Notes: generated by a model from the sequence alone, not told the origin. DNA of 64,000 nt from Rhodomicrobium lacus (GCF_003992725.1 NZ_RZNF01000012.1:372001-436000); one strand, 5' to 3'. Shown: positions 50,930-60,896, numbered from the stretch's first letter. Made by a program: numbers and translations.

Positions 50930-51553
50930 TCACTCCTTTGAAAAGGAGTGCCAGACGCCATCCGGGCTGATCTCGACGCGATACCAGGCATATTTTCCGG
51001 CCGCCGCCATCTCCTTCACGCGGGCGGGAGGGAGGAAGCGGTAGATCTCCACCTCCTGGCTCGGCGTCAGCTTGTCGAGCGAAAGCGCGGCGTGATAGGG
51101 CCACACGATCATCTCGTCCTTCGTGCCGGGGTTCCTGATCGCGTAGCCCGTCGTCAGAAGGCTGTACAGAATCGCGAGCATTTCGCGGCCATTGCCATCA
51201 GCCGAAGCCCCTTTCAGATAGGCGATCCGGTCCGGCGTGCGCTCCTTCGCGAACACCGGGGGCAGTTCGTTCATGTCGATCGGCAGGCGCAACGCCTCGA
51301 TGTCGCCGCTCGTCGCCGCCTGCATGATCGCCTGCCGCATGCGCTGCACCGGCTGAGGCAGCCTTGTCGCGTCACGCCCGAATTGCACCTCGGCGGCTGG
51401 TTGAGCCGCAGATGCCGCGCCGGCATTCTGCGAAAGCGCGGGCAGAGCGGCAAATGGCATCAGCAAAACCGCGAGCGCCACCGCGAACGTCCCCGGCAGC
51501 GGACATAAGCGCCCTCTCATCCTAAAGAAAATTGTTTTCGGCGATGCTTTCAC
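50930..51553 (-). CDS. Exported protein of unknown function
   Basis: 207 residues from the GTG at 51553 (AGGAG six bases upstream; ATG at 51571 is the alternative). Signal peptide about 20-42 (FAVALAVLLMPFAALPALSQ). The mature part has FGRDATRLPQPVQRMRQAIMQAATSGDIEALRLPID, ILYSLLTTGYAIRNPGTKDEMIVWPYHAAL and AWYRVEISPDGVWHSF. This pattern recalls a periplasmic protein widespread in Hyphomicrobiales, but I cannot name a family. Divergent from the LysE-type gene. Confidence 0.7.
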   Translation of the reverse strand: MKASPKTIFFRMRGRLCPLPGTFAVALAVLLMPFAALPALSQNAGAASAAQPAAEVQFGRDATRLPQPVQRMRQAIMQAATSGDIEALRLPIDMNELPPVFAKERTPDRIAYLKGASADGNGREMLAILYSLLTTGYAIRNPGTKDEMIVWPYHAALSLDKLTPSQEVEIYRFLPPARVKEMAAAGKYAWYRVEISPDGVWHSFSKE

Positions 51554-51711
51554 GTTCGTCTCCTGTTGCATGACGTCCCCGTTTCACGGCATGCATGTGT
51601 GCTTGCGGGCGCGGCGAATCCGGTGTGACCTCGCGGGCGTTTTTGGGCGCGAGAATGGCGGAAACGCTCCTTCTCGTGACACGGGTCTTATCTAGAGCTA
51701 GAAGCGGGCCT

Positions 51712-52506
51712 ATGTGGGCAGAGTCGATCATCGATCCGACACGATTTGCCATCATCGGCCTTGTCATCGGCGTGCTGATCGCGGCTCCCGTCGGGCCGGT
51801 GAACATCGTGTGCATCCAGCGGACGCTGGAGCGAGGTTTCTGGGGCGGTTTCGCCGCGGGCCTCGGGGCGGTGCTTGCCGACGGGCTCATTGCGTCGGTG
51901 GCAGCCTATGGTGCAACCGCGATTTCCGGCTTCATGCGCGAGCACCAGCTCAAGATCGAGTTGGTTGGCGGGGTCATCCTCGTCGCCTTCGGCCTCAGCA
52001 TTTATCGCGCGCAACCGACGATCGTGGCCACAGCGACAACCAATATCGCGCGCCTGAGACGGCTTTCTAATACGATCCCGCCCTTTTTCCGGCCAGCACT
52101 GCGCTTTCGCATCTGGCGGATCATCCCGCATCTCAACATCGTGCCGCAGACATTCTTCCTCACCATCACCAACCCCGGTGCGATCCTCGGTCTGTTCGCG
52201 CTGTTCGGCGGCGCCACTTCCATCATGGGCGGCATCGACACCTGGGTGCAGGCCGTAACGGCGGTCACATCCATCATGACGGGAAGCCTGCTGTGGTGGA
52301 TGGGGCTTTCACGCCTTATCAGCCGCGTGCGCCACAAGCTGACCGAAAGCCGCCTGAAGCGCATCAATCAGGCGTCGGGCGTGGTTCTGGTCATCTTCGG
52401 GCTGGCGCTCTTCGCGCAGTTCGCATACGGCCTGGCGGGCCATCGCTTCGGCGATACGGACCCTTCCGCGATGAATACGCTCCTGATAGCCTTCCCAAGA
52501 CGTTAG
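51712..52506 (+). CDS. LysE-family exporter
   Basis: 264 residues. First segment GLVIGVLIAAPVGPVNIVCIQRTLERGFWGGFAAGLGAVLADG is the LysE/RhtB signature (APVGP). Six membrane segments expected, with a longer cytosolic loop near 95-140 (NIARLRRLSNTIPPFFRP...). Members export amino acids or small solutes. The ATG at 51712 fits the family; a longer frame adds residues with no family match. Confidence 0.88.
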   Translation: MWAESIIDPTRFAIIGLVIGVLIAAPVGPVNIVCIQRTLERGFWGGFAAGLGAVLADGLIASVAAYGATAISGFMREHQLKIELVGGVILVAFGLSIYRAQPTIVATATTNIARLRRLSNTIPPFFRPALRFRIWRIIPHLNIVPQTFFLTITNPGAILGLFALFGGATSIMGGIDTWVQAVTAVTSIMTGSLLWWMGLSRLISRVRHKLTESRLKRINQASGVVLVIFGLALFAQFAYGLAGHRFGDTDPSAMNTLLIAFPRR

Positions 52507-52709
52507 ATCCGCCCGCGTTGAAGCGGCTCCGATTTGCCGATGAAAGTGCGGATGAAGATTGAAATCAGGTGGACAACGGGAGAATGTCGTCCGCTTCGAC
52601 AGACGAATCATGCATCCGTTTAGCTGATGCTTGAAAAATGCGCTGGTTGTTTGCAGGCTTGGTATAATCAAGCCTTGCTTACGCGAGGGCGGATCGCCTA
52701 AAAAAGTTA

Positions 52710-54455
52710 ATGATGCCACCTCAGATGTCAGATCAGGCGCGACTTGCCGCGCTCGCCGTGAACAGGGCGGGTCGGTCCGCGATCCGGCTTGCGTTGAAAT
52801 CGCCTTTCTCGCGCTGGATGTCCGGTGTTCCCGCCGCCTATCACCTTCTCATCCTGCCGCACGATTTGCGCACGGGCGACCCAAGCTTCGCGGTCGAGCT
52901 TTACGACGGCTATTTCGGGCTGGCGGGAGCGACCGCGCCCATCGGGTCCGAATCGCCGTTCCGCGTCATGCCGCCGTCGGTTCCATGGCAGAAAGAACTT
53001 TACGGCTTCGGCTGGCTTCGCCACCTGCACGCCGCCGAGGATCAGATCGCCCGTGAGAAAGCCCGCAAGCTCACGCTCGACTGGATCGCCTTCGCGAACA
53101 GTGCGCCGCCGCTCGGCCGCGACCGGGACATCACCGCGCGGCGTGTGATCGCGCTCCTCTCGCACGCGGCCTTCCTGCTCGACGGCGCGGAGCCGGACTT
53201 CTACGACGCCGTGATGCGCATGCTGTCGCGCGACCTGCACGATCTGACCGTCGTTTATGGCGACGGCTCAGGCGTGCCGAAGCTCAGGGCGCTGACCGCG
53301 ATCCTCCTCGCCGGGCTTTGCATCGCCGAACACGAAACCTACCTCACGTCCTATCTGCCAGCGTTCTCGGCGGAACTCGACCGACAGATCCTCGAAGACG
53401 GCGGCCACGTCTCCCGCGACCCGGGCGAACTCATCGAAATCCTGCTCGAACTTTTGCCGCTGAAGCAGTGCTTCGTCGCGCGCCAGCTCGAACCGCCGGA
53501 AAAGCTCTACTCCGCGCTGAAACGCATGCAGGCCATGGTGCGCTTCCTGCGCCTCGGCGACGGCAGCCTCGCGCGGTTCAACGGCATGGGACCGACCTTC
53601 CTCGATCAGGTTTCCGCCGTTCTCGCCTATGACGATATGGGTGCCACCTTTCCCGACCTCCACGCGCCGAATTCGGGTTACGCCCGGCTTGCGGCGGGCG
53701 ACGTCGTCGTGATCGCGGATGCGGGCGCGCCGCCGCCCCTGCATCTCTCGGCGCGGGCGCATGCCGGTTGCGGCGCGTTCGAAATGAGCGTCGGGACAGA
53801 GCCGCTGATCGCCAATTGCGGAGCACCGCAGGATGAAACGGGCGACTGGTACGTCGTTTCGCGATCCACGGCAGCGCATTCGACGCTCAGCATCGACGAT
53901 CTGTCGTCTTCGCGGCTCATCAAGGCGCAGGAAAGTTTCGCGGGGCGCGAACTGTTCTGGCTGTCGGGTCCGCGCAGCGTCCAGCACGAGATCATCGAAA
54001 ACGCCGCCTCCATCGGGGTGCGCATCGGCCATGACGGCTATCGCGAGCGCTTCGGCATGAACCACCGCAGGCAGCTCGCGCTCCACAAATCGGGCCATGA
54101 ATTTGCCGGCCACGACCAGCTCGTGCCTGCCAACCAGACCGCCATCGAGGCGGATGCCCGCTTCGCGATCCGCTTCCATCTGCATCCGCGTGTCGCGGCG
54201 CAGCTTTCGCGCAATACGAATGCCGTCACGCTCACCTTGCCCTCGGGCGCGACGTGGCGCATGGTGGCGGAAGGCGCCGACCTCGACATCGAGGAGAGCA
54301 TTTTCTTCGCAGATCCGATCTGCCTTAGACGCTCTCTTCAGATCGTCCTCAAGGGACCGTGCTCGGCGGCAACGTCCGTCCATTGGAAATTCGAGAAGGT
54401 GGCGCAGCAGCAGAAGCCCATCATTCAGGGCGCCCATCCCCGCCGTCTCGTCTGA
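52710..54455 (+). CDS. Heparinase II/III family protein
   Basis: 581 residues. N-terminal alpha-helical toroid (about 60-290, with WLRHLHAAE and LDWIAFANSAPPLG) and C-terminal beta-sandwich (about 300-570) with SGYARLAAGDVVVIADAGAPPPL. Heparinase II/III proteins are polysaccharide lyases; in alphaproteobacteria this one habitually precedes purH and its substrate is unknown. No signal peptide, so possibly cytoplasmic. 36 bp before purH. Confidence 0.9.
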   Translation: MMPPQMSDQARLAALAVNRAGRSAIRLALKSPFSRWMSGVPAAYHLLILPHDLRTGDPSFAVELYDGYFGLAGATAPIGSESPFRVMPPSVPWQKELYGFGWLRHLHAAEDQIAREKARKLTLDWIAFANSAPPLGRDRDITARRVIALLSHAAFLLDGAEPDFYDAVMRMLSRDLHDLTVVYGDGSGVPKLRALTAILLAGLCIAEHETYLTSYLPAFSAELDRQILEDGGHVSRDPGELIEILLELLPLKQCFVARQLEPPEKLYSALKRMQAMVRFLRLGDGSLARFNGMGPTFLDQVSAVLAYDDMGATFPDLHAPNSGYARLAAGDVVVIADAGAPPPLHLSARAHAGCGAFEMSVGTEPLIANCGAPQDETGDWYVVSRSTAAHSTLSIDDLSSSRLIKAQESFAGRELFWLSGPRSVQHEIIENAASIGVRIGHDGYRERFGMNHRRQLALHKSGHEFAGHDQLVPANQTAIEADARFAIRFHLHPRVAAQLSRNTNAVTLTLPSGATWRMVAEGADLDIEESIFFADPICLRRSLQIVLKGPCSAATSVHWKFEKVAQQQKPIIQGAHPRRLV

Positions 54456-54491
54456 TCTTGATCTTCTCTCGCAGCATCACACTTACGAGCC

Positions 54492-56099
54492 ATGTCCGCA
54501 CAATCCACGAAACCGCAAGTTTTTCCGGTGCGCCGCGCACTCATTTCCGTTTCCGACAAGTCGAACCTTGCGGAATTCGCCAGGAAGCTCGATGCACTCG
54601 GCATCGAGATCGTCTCCACGGGTGGCACTGCCGCCTTCCTGCGCGATAATGGCATCGCCGTCGTGTCGGTGTCCGATGTCACGAAATTCCCCGAGATCCT
54701 CGAAGGCCGCGTGAAGACGCTGCACCCCGCCATCCACGGCGGCATCCTCGCCAATCTCGAACAGTCGAGCGCGCGCGAGGCGCTGGCACAGCATAACATC
54801 GCTCCAATCGGTCTCGTGGTCATCAACCTCTATCCTTTCGAGGAGACGCTCAAGAAGCACGCGGCCGACTTCGATACGATGATCGAGAACATCGACGTCG
54901 GCGGTCCGGCCATGCTGCGCGCGGCGGCGAAGAACCATAATTGCGTGACGGTCGTCACGGACCCGGCCGATTACGAGGCGGTCGCAGCCGAACTTTCCGG
55001 CGAAACGCGCGGGACGAGCGACGCAACGCGCCGCCGCCTCGCGGCCAAGGCCTTCGCGCGCACCGCCGCTTACGACACCGCGATTGCGACGTGGTTCGCC
55101 GGGCAGACCGGCTCCGCGGCATCGTCCCACACCATCACGGGCACGCTGAAGCAGAGCCTGCGTTACGGCGAGAATCCGCACCAGAAGGCCGCTCTTTACG
55201 AATCGACCGAACGGAACGGGCCGGGCATCGTCGGTGCCGAGCAGGTGCAGGGCAAGGAACTCTCTTACAACAATCTTACCGACGCCGACGCGGCCTTCGA
55301 ACTGATTTCGGAATTTCCGAGCGGCGAGCCTGCGGTGGCCATCGTCAAGCATGCCAATCCGTGCGGCGTCGCGCTGGGCTCGTCACTCGTCGAAGCGTAC
55401 AGGAAGGCGCTGGCCTGCGATCCGGTCAGCGCATTCGGTGGCATCGTCGCGTTGAACGGACGTCTGGAAGAGGATGCTGCCCGCGAAATCCTCAAGATCT
55501 TCACCGAAGTCGTGATCGTGCCGGAGGCGTCCGACGCGGCGCGCGCGGCATTCGCCGCAAAGCCGAACGTGCGGCTTCTGGTGACGGGCGGCTTGTTGCC
55601 GGTCGCGCGTCAGCCCTATTTCCGCTCGGTCGCCGGCGGTTTCCTCGTGCAGGATGCGGATGTCGGCGGCTTCGAGGGCAAGACGCTGCGGACCGTCACG
55701 AAACGTGAACCGTCCGAGGTCGAGCGCGCCAACATGGTTTTCGCCATGCGCGTCACGAAGCATGTGAAGTCGAACGCCATCGTGTTCGCGAAGGACGGCG
55801 CCACGATCGGCATCGGCGCAGGGCAGATGAGCCGGGTGGACAGCGTTCGCCTCGCCGTGTGGAAGGCGCGCGAAGCGGCCGAGCACGCCGGGAAAAATCC
55901 CGACGAGGCGTTGAAAGATACCGCCGTCGCTTCGGACGCGTTCTTCCCCTTCGCGGACGGTCTGCTCGCCGCTGCCGACGCAGGCGCGACGTCGATCATT
56001 CAGCCGGGTGGCTCCATGCGCGACGAGGAAGTGATCCGCGCCGCCGATGAACGCGGCCTCGCCATGGTGTTTACGGGCGTGCGACACTTCCGGCACTGA
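54492..56099 (+). CDS. purH: Bifunctional AICAR formyltransferase/IMP cyclohydrolase
   Basis: 535 residues. N-terminal MGS-like cyclohydrolase domain ([17 protein letters not shown] ... [14 protein letters not shown]) and C-terminal AICARFT domain ([12 protein letters not shown] ... [11 protein letters not shown] ... [25 protein letters not shown]). Performs the last two steps of IMP synthesis. Followed by a 12-bp-arm hairpin at 56149-56178. Confidence 0.97.
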   Translation: MSAQSTKPQVFPVRRALISVSDKSNLAEFARKLDALGIEIVSTGGTAAFLRDNGIAVVSVSDVTKFPEILEGRVKTLHPAIHGGILANLEQSSAREALAQHNIAPIGLVVINLYPFEETLKKHAADFDTMIENIDVGGPAMLRAAAKNHNCVTVVTDPADYEAVAAELSGETRGTSDATRRRLAAKAFARTAAYDTAIATWFAGQTGSAASSHTITGTLKQSLRYGENPHQKAALYESTERNGPGIVGAEQVQGKELSYNNLTDADAAFELISEFPSGEPAVAIVKHANPCGVALGSSLVEAYRKALACDPVSAFGGIVALNGRLEEDAAREILKIFTEVVIVPEASDAARAAFAAKPNVRLLVTGGLLPVARQPYFRSVAGGFLVQDADVGGFEGKTLRTVTKREPSEVERANMVFAMRVTKHVKSNAIVFAKDGATIGIGAGQMSRVDSVRLAVWKAREAAEHAGKNPDEALKDTAVASDAFFPFADGLLAAADAGATSIIQPGGSMRDEEVIRAADERGLAMVFTGVRHFRH

Positions 56100-56148
56100 T
56101 CGCCAACGGTCCGCGCTCGCGCAATCGCAGTCACTCTCGATATCTTCG

Positions 56149-56178
56149 CTGCCTCGCATGCCCGCGCATGCGAGGCAG
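56149..56178 (+). terminator. Long perfect hairpin after purH
   Basis: CTGCCTCGCATG (56149-56160) and CATGCGAGGCAG (56167-56178) pair over 12 bp with a 6-nt loop, followed by TTCGGTTTTAT. Position after purH fits an intrinsic terminator. Confidence 0.7.
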
Positions 56179-56376
56179 TTCGGTTTTATGCGAGATACTA
56201 AATTTTCACGAAAAGTTTCGCGACCGAGCGGTTTTTGCGAAGCCTGCCTTTATTCGCAACGCTGCTTCGGTTTTCGGAGCTTGCGCTTGAGAGTGTTTTC
56301 TTTTTTTATCATTGATGGCCGTGATCAATTGTCTCGCGCCATTTTTGTAACTTGTTTCCCGGCAGTTTCAACCTAA

Positions 56377-57036
56377 GTGCCTAGGTTGCATGCTTCAGCA
56401 CTAACGGTGTTTGATCCTTTGATTGATGTCTCTCTCGATTCCCTTTTGGGGTCCGCTCTCGACCAGTTTAACGCAGGGTTCGCCGCTTCGCTCGCCAATG
56501 GCGAAGTCGTCCATGCGAACGCGGCTGCGCGTTCCATGGCCGACGCGGGCTGGCCTATTCGGATCGAAAACGGTCGCTTGCGCGCTGAGGACGCCGAGCG
56601 CACCGCGCTGCTGTTGAGAGCGATTTTCGAGGCGGCGCAGGCGGCATCACGGGCGAACGAAAAGCCGTTCGATCGAGAGTTGTCCCTCTCGTCGCCTCTC
56701 AATCGAGGCGCCATCGCCATTGCCATGATCCGTCCACTCGACGCACAACTCGATGGTCGGCCCATGGTGGCGATCCACATTGCCACTTACCCCGCGCAGA
56801 GCAATAGCGCCCTGCCAGTCGTTACGCAATGCTACGGTCTGACCAAGGCCGAGGCGCGGGCGCTCGAACACTTCGCGAAAGGGTGCTCCGTAACGGAGGC
56901 GGCGGCGGCGCTGTCACTCTCCGTCAACACCGTGAAAACGCATCTGCAGAATATTTTCGCCAAGACGGGCGCCTCCCGGCAGAAAGATCTGATGAAGATC
57001 GTAGATGATCTCCGGTCTCCCCTCGCTCATTTCTGA
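56377..57036 (+). CDS. LuxR-family transcriptional regulator
   Basis: 219 residues. C-terminal LuxR/GerE HTH about 150-210 (GLTKAEARALEHFAKGCSVTEAAAALSLSVNTVKTHLQNIFAKTGASRQ). The N-terminal ~140 residues resemble a degenerate PAS-like region (LANGEVVHANAAARSM), with no receiver Asp. The start is uncertain: GTG at 56377 or GTG/TTG codons soon after. AT-rich upstream DNA probably carries its promoter. The next gene, the beta-barrel protein, is 250 bp downstream. Confidence 0.85.
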   Translation: MPRLHASALTVFDPLIDVSLDSLLGSALDQFNAGFAASLANGEVVHANAAARSMADAGWPIRIENGRLRAEDAERTALLLRAIFEAAQAASRANEKPFDRELSLSSPLNRGAIAIAMIRPLDAQLDGRPMVAIHIATYPAQSNSALPVVTQCYGLTKAEARALEHFAKGCSVTEAAAALSLSVNTVKTHLQNIFAKTGASRQKDLMKIVDDLRSPLAHF

Positions 57037-57287
57037 CGCCGGAAAGCAACCTACAATCATTCTTGCGTGCACCGCCCGTCACTGTTGCGAGAAATCAACA
57101 AACTCGCACAGCCGACAACAGCAAACCATTGCAGCAAAAGATCTTTTCTTCGCCTCACCAGAAGGAGGCACCTGCAAAAACCTCAATTCACTAAAAATAC
57201 AACTTTAAGTTTAGCTTGTTTGCGAGTATCGCAAGAAAAGGCGTTCGGCGTTGATTCTACTGGCAACTCAAGCGAGAGAAGAGAGAA

Positions 57288-58151
57288 ATGGCTCTCAAGC
57301 ATACGATTCTGGCAGGCGCCGCCGCACTTGGCGCAGCGGCAATCGCTGCGCTCCCGGCTCATGCAGACGGCATCCCCGCCAGCTATAAGGATATTGCGCC
57401 ACCGCCGCCGCTTTGGACGGGTTTCTATGTCGGCGCGCATCTGGGCGGCGGCTGGACCGATATCGACCTGGGTCGAAACCACTACGACTATTGGCGGGAC
57501 GCGGACAATTTTACCCGCTACGACTACAATGGCGGCTTGAGTGGATCGGGCATCTTCGGTGGCCTGACCCTCGGCTATAATTGGCAGTTTGGCCAATGCT
57601 GCAACTACATCTACGGCATCGAACTTGACGTCGGCGGCTGGCGTGATGACGCGAGCAAGACATTCTACATCGATGACGACCGTGGCGGCCTCGATCCCAA
57701 CGCCTCCACTCGCATCCGCTTCACGAGCAAGGGCGGCTTCTACGGCGACATCACGGGGCGCCTCGGCTATGCGGCGGGCAATACGCTGATTTACGCGAAG
57801 GGCGGCTTCGCGTGGCTCAACAACTCGGTGCGCGCCGGTATTCTTCGCGAAAATGGCAACGCCTACAACTACGACTGGAGTTCCACGACCGACAACGGCA
57901 ATACGCTTGCCGGATGGACCGTCGGCGGCGGCCTTGAGTACAAGTGGAATTACAATTGGTCCGTGAAGGCCGAATATCTGTACTTCAATTTCGGCGAGCC
58001 GAACGTCGGCGGCGCGTGCTGCTATACATACCCTGGCGAAACGTTCAGCCGCTATAAAGCAGACTTTAAAGACATCGGCGATCTGACGGCCAACTCGTTC
58101 AAGCTCGGCGTGAACTATGCTGTCTTCACGCCCCCGGCTCCGCTGAAGTAG
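57288..58151 (+). CDS. Outer-membrane beta-barrel protein (Omp31/opacity-like)
   Basis: 287 residues. Signal peptide to about residue 26 (ALPAHADG). Then LWTGFYVGAHLGGGW, the same strand motif as the protein at 1614-2576, and repeated Gly/Trp/Tyr strands (LGYNWQFG, YGDITGRLGYAAGNTLIYAKGGFAW, VGGGLEYKWNYNWSVKAEY). The C-terminus GVNYAVFTPPAPLK is slightly unusual for a barrel end. Terminator at 58183-58213. The GAGAGAAGAGAG stretch is its ribosome-binding region. Confidence 0.88.
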   Translation: MALKHTILAGAAALGAAAIAALPAHADGIPASYKDIAPPPPLWTGFYVGAHLGGGWTDIDLGRNHYDYWRDADNFTRYDYNGGLSGSGIFGGLTLGYNWQFGQCCNYIYGIELDVGGWRDDASKTFYIDDDRGGLDPNASTRIRFTSKGGFYGDITGRLGYAAGNTLIYAKGGFAWLNNSVRAGILRENGNAYNYDWSSTTDNGNTLAGWTVGGGLEYKWNYNWSVKAEYLYFNFGEPNVGGACCYTYPGETFSRYKADFKDIGDLTANSFKLGVNYAVFTPPAPLK

Positions 58152-58182
58152 CGATCGCGGGAACAACTCGGCAAATTCTGCC

Positions 58183-58213
58183 AAGCGCCGTGGGTCTTTG
58201 ACGTGCGGCGCTT
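58183..58213 (+). terminator. Intrinsic terminator of the beta-barrel gene
   Basis: AAGCGCCG (58183-58190) and CGGCGCTT (58206-58213) pair over 8 bp with a 15-nt loop, then TTC; 32 bp after the stop. Confidence 0.6.
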
Positions 58214-58264
58214 TTCTGGCGCGAACGATCAGCCTGCCTGCGCCAGATCGATGAGGAAAATCGA

Positions 58265-58588
58265 TCAGTCGCTGACGATTTCGGGCGGCGGCTCCCGGTG
58301 ACCCGCTAAATAGAGAAGGGCCCCGAAGACGCCGAAAAGAAGGAAGATCGGAAGCACAAGGAGCGGTTCCACAACCCCGTTCCAGAGGTATGAGGGCGCG
58401 TTATCGAGAAAAAACCGCTGCACCGCTTCATGAGTATCGGGAGCGCGATCAAGTTGCGCCGAGAGTGATGTGAGAGGAAGGGCACGGCCCGGACTGCCGA
58501 CCAGCCGAATGCCGTCGTAGACGAGCGCGGCGAAAGCGCCGATCAAGAGCGTCAGTCCTGACACACGTAAAAACAGCATCGCTTCCAT
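58265..58588 (-). CDS. Small two-span membrane protein of unknown function
   Basis: 107 residues. Two membrane segments: about 4-26 (LFLRVSGLTLLIGAFAALVYDGI) and 75-97 (LLVLPIFLLFGVFGALLYLAG). Between them is a soluble stretch (PLTSLSAQLDRAPDTHEAVQRFFLDNAPSYLWNGVVEP) that recurs in Hyphomicrobiales membrane proteins. MEAMLF: either Met can start; AGGA lies before the second. Single gene. Confidence 0.7.
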   Translation of the reverse strand: MEAMLFLRVSGLTLLIGAFAALVYDGIRLVGSPGRALPLTSLSAQLDRAPDTHEAVQRFFLDNAPSYLWNGVVEPLLVLPIFLLFGVFGALLYLAGHREPPPEIVSD

Positions 58589-58734
58589 CCTGATCTGGCC
58601 AGTTTTGTAATGCCGACGGGCAAAGGACGCAACCGCCGGGACACGCTGGTGTTTGTTAAGAAGATCCCACGATTTGAGTAAACTGATGCACTCCGCGCCC
58701 GGCCTTGAAGCCAGGCCTCTGGCTGCGGCGCAGG

Positions 58735-58905
58735 TCAGTTTATCGAGTTTGTCGGGGCGACTGCGAGCTTCAATGCGAGCCATTCGTAAGCCTGCGCCAT
58801 GTCTTCGAGGGCGTTCTTCAGCCAGATCTCGTCAAGCGCTTCAGCCTGTGCGCGCGTCTCTTTCGCGCGGCGAATGAGGGTGTCGGGCGTATGCTCTTTC
58901 GACAT
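58735..58905 (-). CDS. Small conserved-looking protein (56 residues)
   Basis: 56 residues, ATG at 58905 after GGGAGG nine bases upstream. All-helical, charged (TPDTLIRRAKETRAQAEALDEIWLKNALEDMAQAYEWLALKLAV), with no membrane span. The strong ribosome-binding site and helical, non-Arg-rich composition make it credible. Function unknown. Confidence 0.6.
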   Translation of the reverse strand: MSKEHTPDTLIRRAKETRAQAEALDEIWLKNALEDMAQAYEWLALKLAVAPTNSIN

Positions 58906-59126
58906 TGTCTTCATCCTCCCTTTGAAGGGCGCATGCTGCACCCATCTTGACGCGCGCAAAAGCGCGATGTGAATAAATCGTTAAGAGCTTCGACGCGGAA
59001 AGCGCTCCCGGCCTTGAGCGCTGCTTCTGCAGACACGAATTCACGCAATACAACTTTAGCGACAATCTGTACAAAACGCTTAGGAGCATGTTAGGTAAAC
59101 AACAGCAATTGCGAGCGAGGGAAAAA
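58906..59126. other. Intergenic region
   Basis: 220 bp between two divergent small genes; it contains CGCGC-AAAA-GCGCG (58953-58966), a short hairpin. It presumably carries both promoters, but no clear boxes can be assigned. Confidence 0.3.
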
Positions 59127-59444
59127 ATGCGCAAAGTTGCTTTTGCAGGTCTGGCCGCCATCGCGGTCTCTCTTTGGATGCCGGCGCAGGTTTTTGCGTG
59201 GTCGACCGAACCCGTCCAGCAGAACAGTGACGCCGCAGCCGCTCTCAACGACGACGACAAGCTGAAAGCGCTTCAGGACAAGGTCGACGGCAAGAGCGAA
59301 TTCAAGAGCGGTTTCTACGTTTCGGGCGGCGCGACCAGCGGCCTGTCCGAGAGCCCCTTCGGCTTCCAGCAGCAGAACTCGGCGAGCAGCGGAGTGCCTT
59401 ACGGCTATTCGCCGATGCCCGGTTTTCGCGGTATTTCTCGCTGA
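59127..59444 (+). CDS. Small exported protein
   Basis: 105 residues from the ATG at 59127. Signal peptide MRKVAFAGLAAIAVSLWMPAQVFAWS. Mature part acidic then Gly/Ser/Gln-rich (VSGGATSGLSESPFGFQQQNSASSGVPYGYSPMPGF), of low complexity. An excellent terminator follows. No family recognised. Confidence 0.65.
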   Translation: MRKVAFAGLAAIAVSLWMPAQVFAWSTEPVQQNSDAAAALNDDDKLKALQDKVDGKSEFKSGFYVSGGATSGLSESPFGFQQQNSASSGVPYGYSPMPGFRGISR

Positions 59445-59472
59445 AGCCATCGCAGCTTCGTGTGATCGCCTG

Positions 59473-59498
59473 CGCCGCGCCGAAAAGCGCGGCGTTTT
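59473..59498 (+). terminator. Intrinsic terminator of the exported-protein gene
   Basis: CGCCGCGC (59473-59480) and GCGCGGCG (59487-59494) pair over 8 bp with loop CGAAAA, followed by TTTT. Confidence 0.85.
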
Positions 59499-59592
59499 CA
59501 TGCGTGCGTGGCGCAGGCGCGGCGCTCTTGCCTCGGCTTCCGCAGCGTCGGCGCAAGCGGCTTTCGACATGACGCTGTCGCTCTCGGCGCTT

Positions 59593-60483
59593 CTACGCTT
59601 CGTCTGCGATGAATGTGCAGACCACCTCGTTGCCGCAGCCCACGTAGTCCACCGAACTGAAAGACATCCTGCGCGCCGTGGCGATCCCGCGTCCGTGCGG
59701 ATGCGTGGCCCGTTCTGGGCTTATATCGAGATAGGGCCGCCAGTCGAACCCGGCCCCCTGGTCGCGAATGCGCACCCTAAGCGTCATGCTGTCCGTCTCA
59801 AAGCTGAGCCAAGCCCATTTCTCGCGGTTCTCCGGCAGGGCAAGCCGATGCTCGATTTCCTCCTGCAGACGCCCTTGAAGCATGAGGCGCGTCTTTTCCC
59901 GATAGGTGATGCCGAGATTGCCGTGCTCGATCGCGTTTGAAAGCATCTCGTGCAGGCCATAAATGGCCGCTTCGGGCTCGGGGAAACAATTGGCGATGAG
60001 GAAAGCGAGGCTGCGCGCCTCCTGCGGGGTCCGGAAGCGGAAGCGGGCCTGTTCAAGAAGTCCCATCAAGGTGCGATGCTGTGCGACCTCCTCGCGAAGC
60101 CGCCGCTTCTGCGCGGCATCCCGAAGTGCGGCGCCGACAATGGCGAGCAGCATCTGATCTTCATAAGGCTTTGTGAGATAATAATAGACCCCCGCCCTGA
60201 TGCCCTGAAGGATCTGGTCGCGCGCCGTCGCGCCCGTTTGCATGATCACCGGAATATCGGCGAGGTGCGCATCCTTTTTCACCGCTCTCAGCACTTCGAT
60301 ACCGCTCATGCGCGGCATCATGCGGTCCAGCAGAACGGCATCGATACCGGGCGTGTCGTGAAGACGCTTGAGCGCGGTGTCGCCGTCGTCGGCTTCCACG
60401 ACATCGTAGCCGCCTTCGCAAAGAAGGTCGCGCAGGATGTCCCGATTCAGCGCATCGTCGTCGACATAAAGGATCTTGCGCAT
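59593..60483 (-). CDS. Receiver domain fused to a HATPase (RsbW/Spo0-like anti-sigma-type) domain
   Basis: 296 residues. CheY-like receiver 1-125 with DD at 8-9, Asp 53 (VLLDRMMP) and Lys near 105 (YLTKPYEDQ). After a helical linker (135-160) comes a GHKL ATPase region about 160-290: N box EMLSNAIEHGN, G1-like RDQGAGFDWRPYL, G2-like HPHGRGIATARR. It lacks HisKA, so the ATPase resembles serine-kinase/anti-sigma ATPases. Faces the dCache kinase at 60897 on the same strand (413 bp apart). It may be a phosphorylation-controlled anti-sigma switch; that is inference. Confidence 0.88.
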   Translation of the reverse strand: MRKILYVDDDALNRDILRDLLCEGGYDVVEADDGDTALKRLHDTPGIDAVLLDRMMPRMSGIEVLRAVKKDAHLADIPVIMQTGATARDQILQGIRAGVYYYLTKPYEDQMLLAIVGAALRDAAQKRRLREEVAQHRTLMGLLEQARFRFRTPQEARSLAFLIANCFPEPEAAIYGLHEMLSNAIEHGNLGITYREKTRLMLQGRLQEEIEHRLALPENREKWAWLSFETDSMTLRVRIRDQGAGFDWRPYLDISPERATHPHGRGIATARRMSFSSVDYVGCGNEVVCTFIADEA

Positions 60484-60896
60484 TTGAAATCCGCGAACCA
60501 GCGATGAAGTCCGAAGGCGGGTAAGCGCCCTCAGTCTAAGGAACTACAAAAAACTGAAGACGCCCTGAAGGGTTCCATGGATTGGGCGAACGATGCGCGG
60601 GAATGGCTCGGATGGCGGGGGGAAGCACGCACTGCCGCCCCAGCCTCTTTCGGCCGTTCCGCGCCGATATCATTGCGCCGTGCGCGGAAACGATCGTCTT
60701 GCCAGATCGACGGGCCGAGCGCGGTTCCCCCGATCAGGCAGAGTGAGCCACTGTTCGCCGGGTGAGCGGCTCTCCCGCGACGGCATGGCTGCTGACTGCT
60801 TCGAGGTAGCGGGTTCAACCATTTTCGTCAGAAACGGATGAAAATAGAAAGCCTGGAGAAAGCGAGTTCAACGATAAATCTGCGCCTGGCCCGAGA
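60484..60896. other. Intergenic region between the two signalling genes
   Basis: About 410 bp with no supported gene; open frames are Arg/Pro-rich. It should hold the promoter of the REC-HATPase gene. I looked for EcfG-type (GGAAC...CGTT) promoters and saw no correctly spaced pair. Confidence 0.35.

Noticed and set aside
60541-60740. EcfG-type general stress promoter upstream of the REC-HATPase gene
   Set aside because: GGAAC/GTTCC elements are present but not paired with a correctly spaced -10 on either strand.
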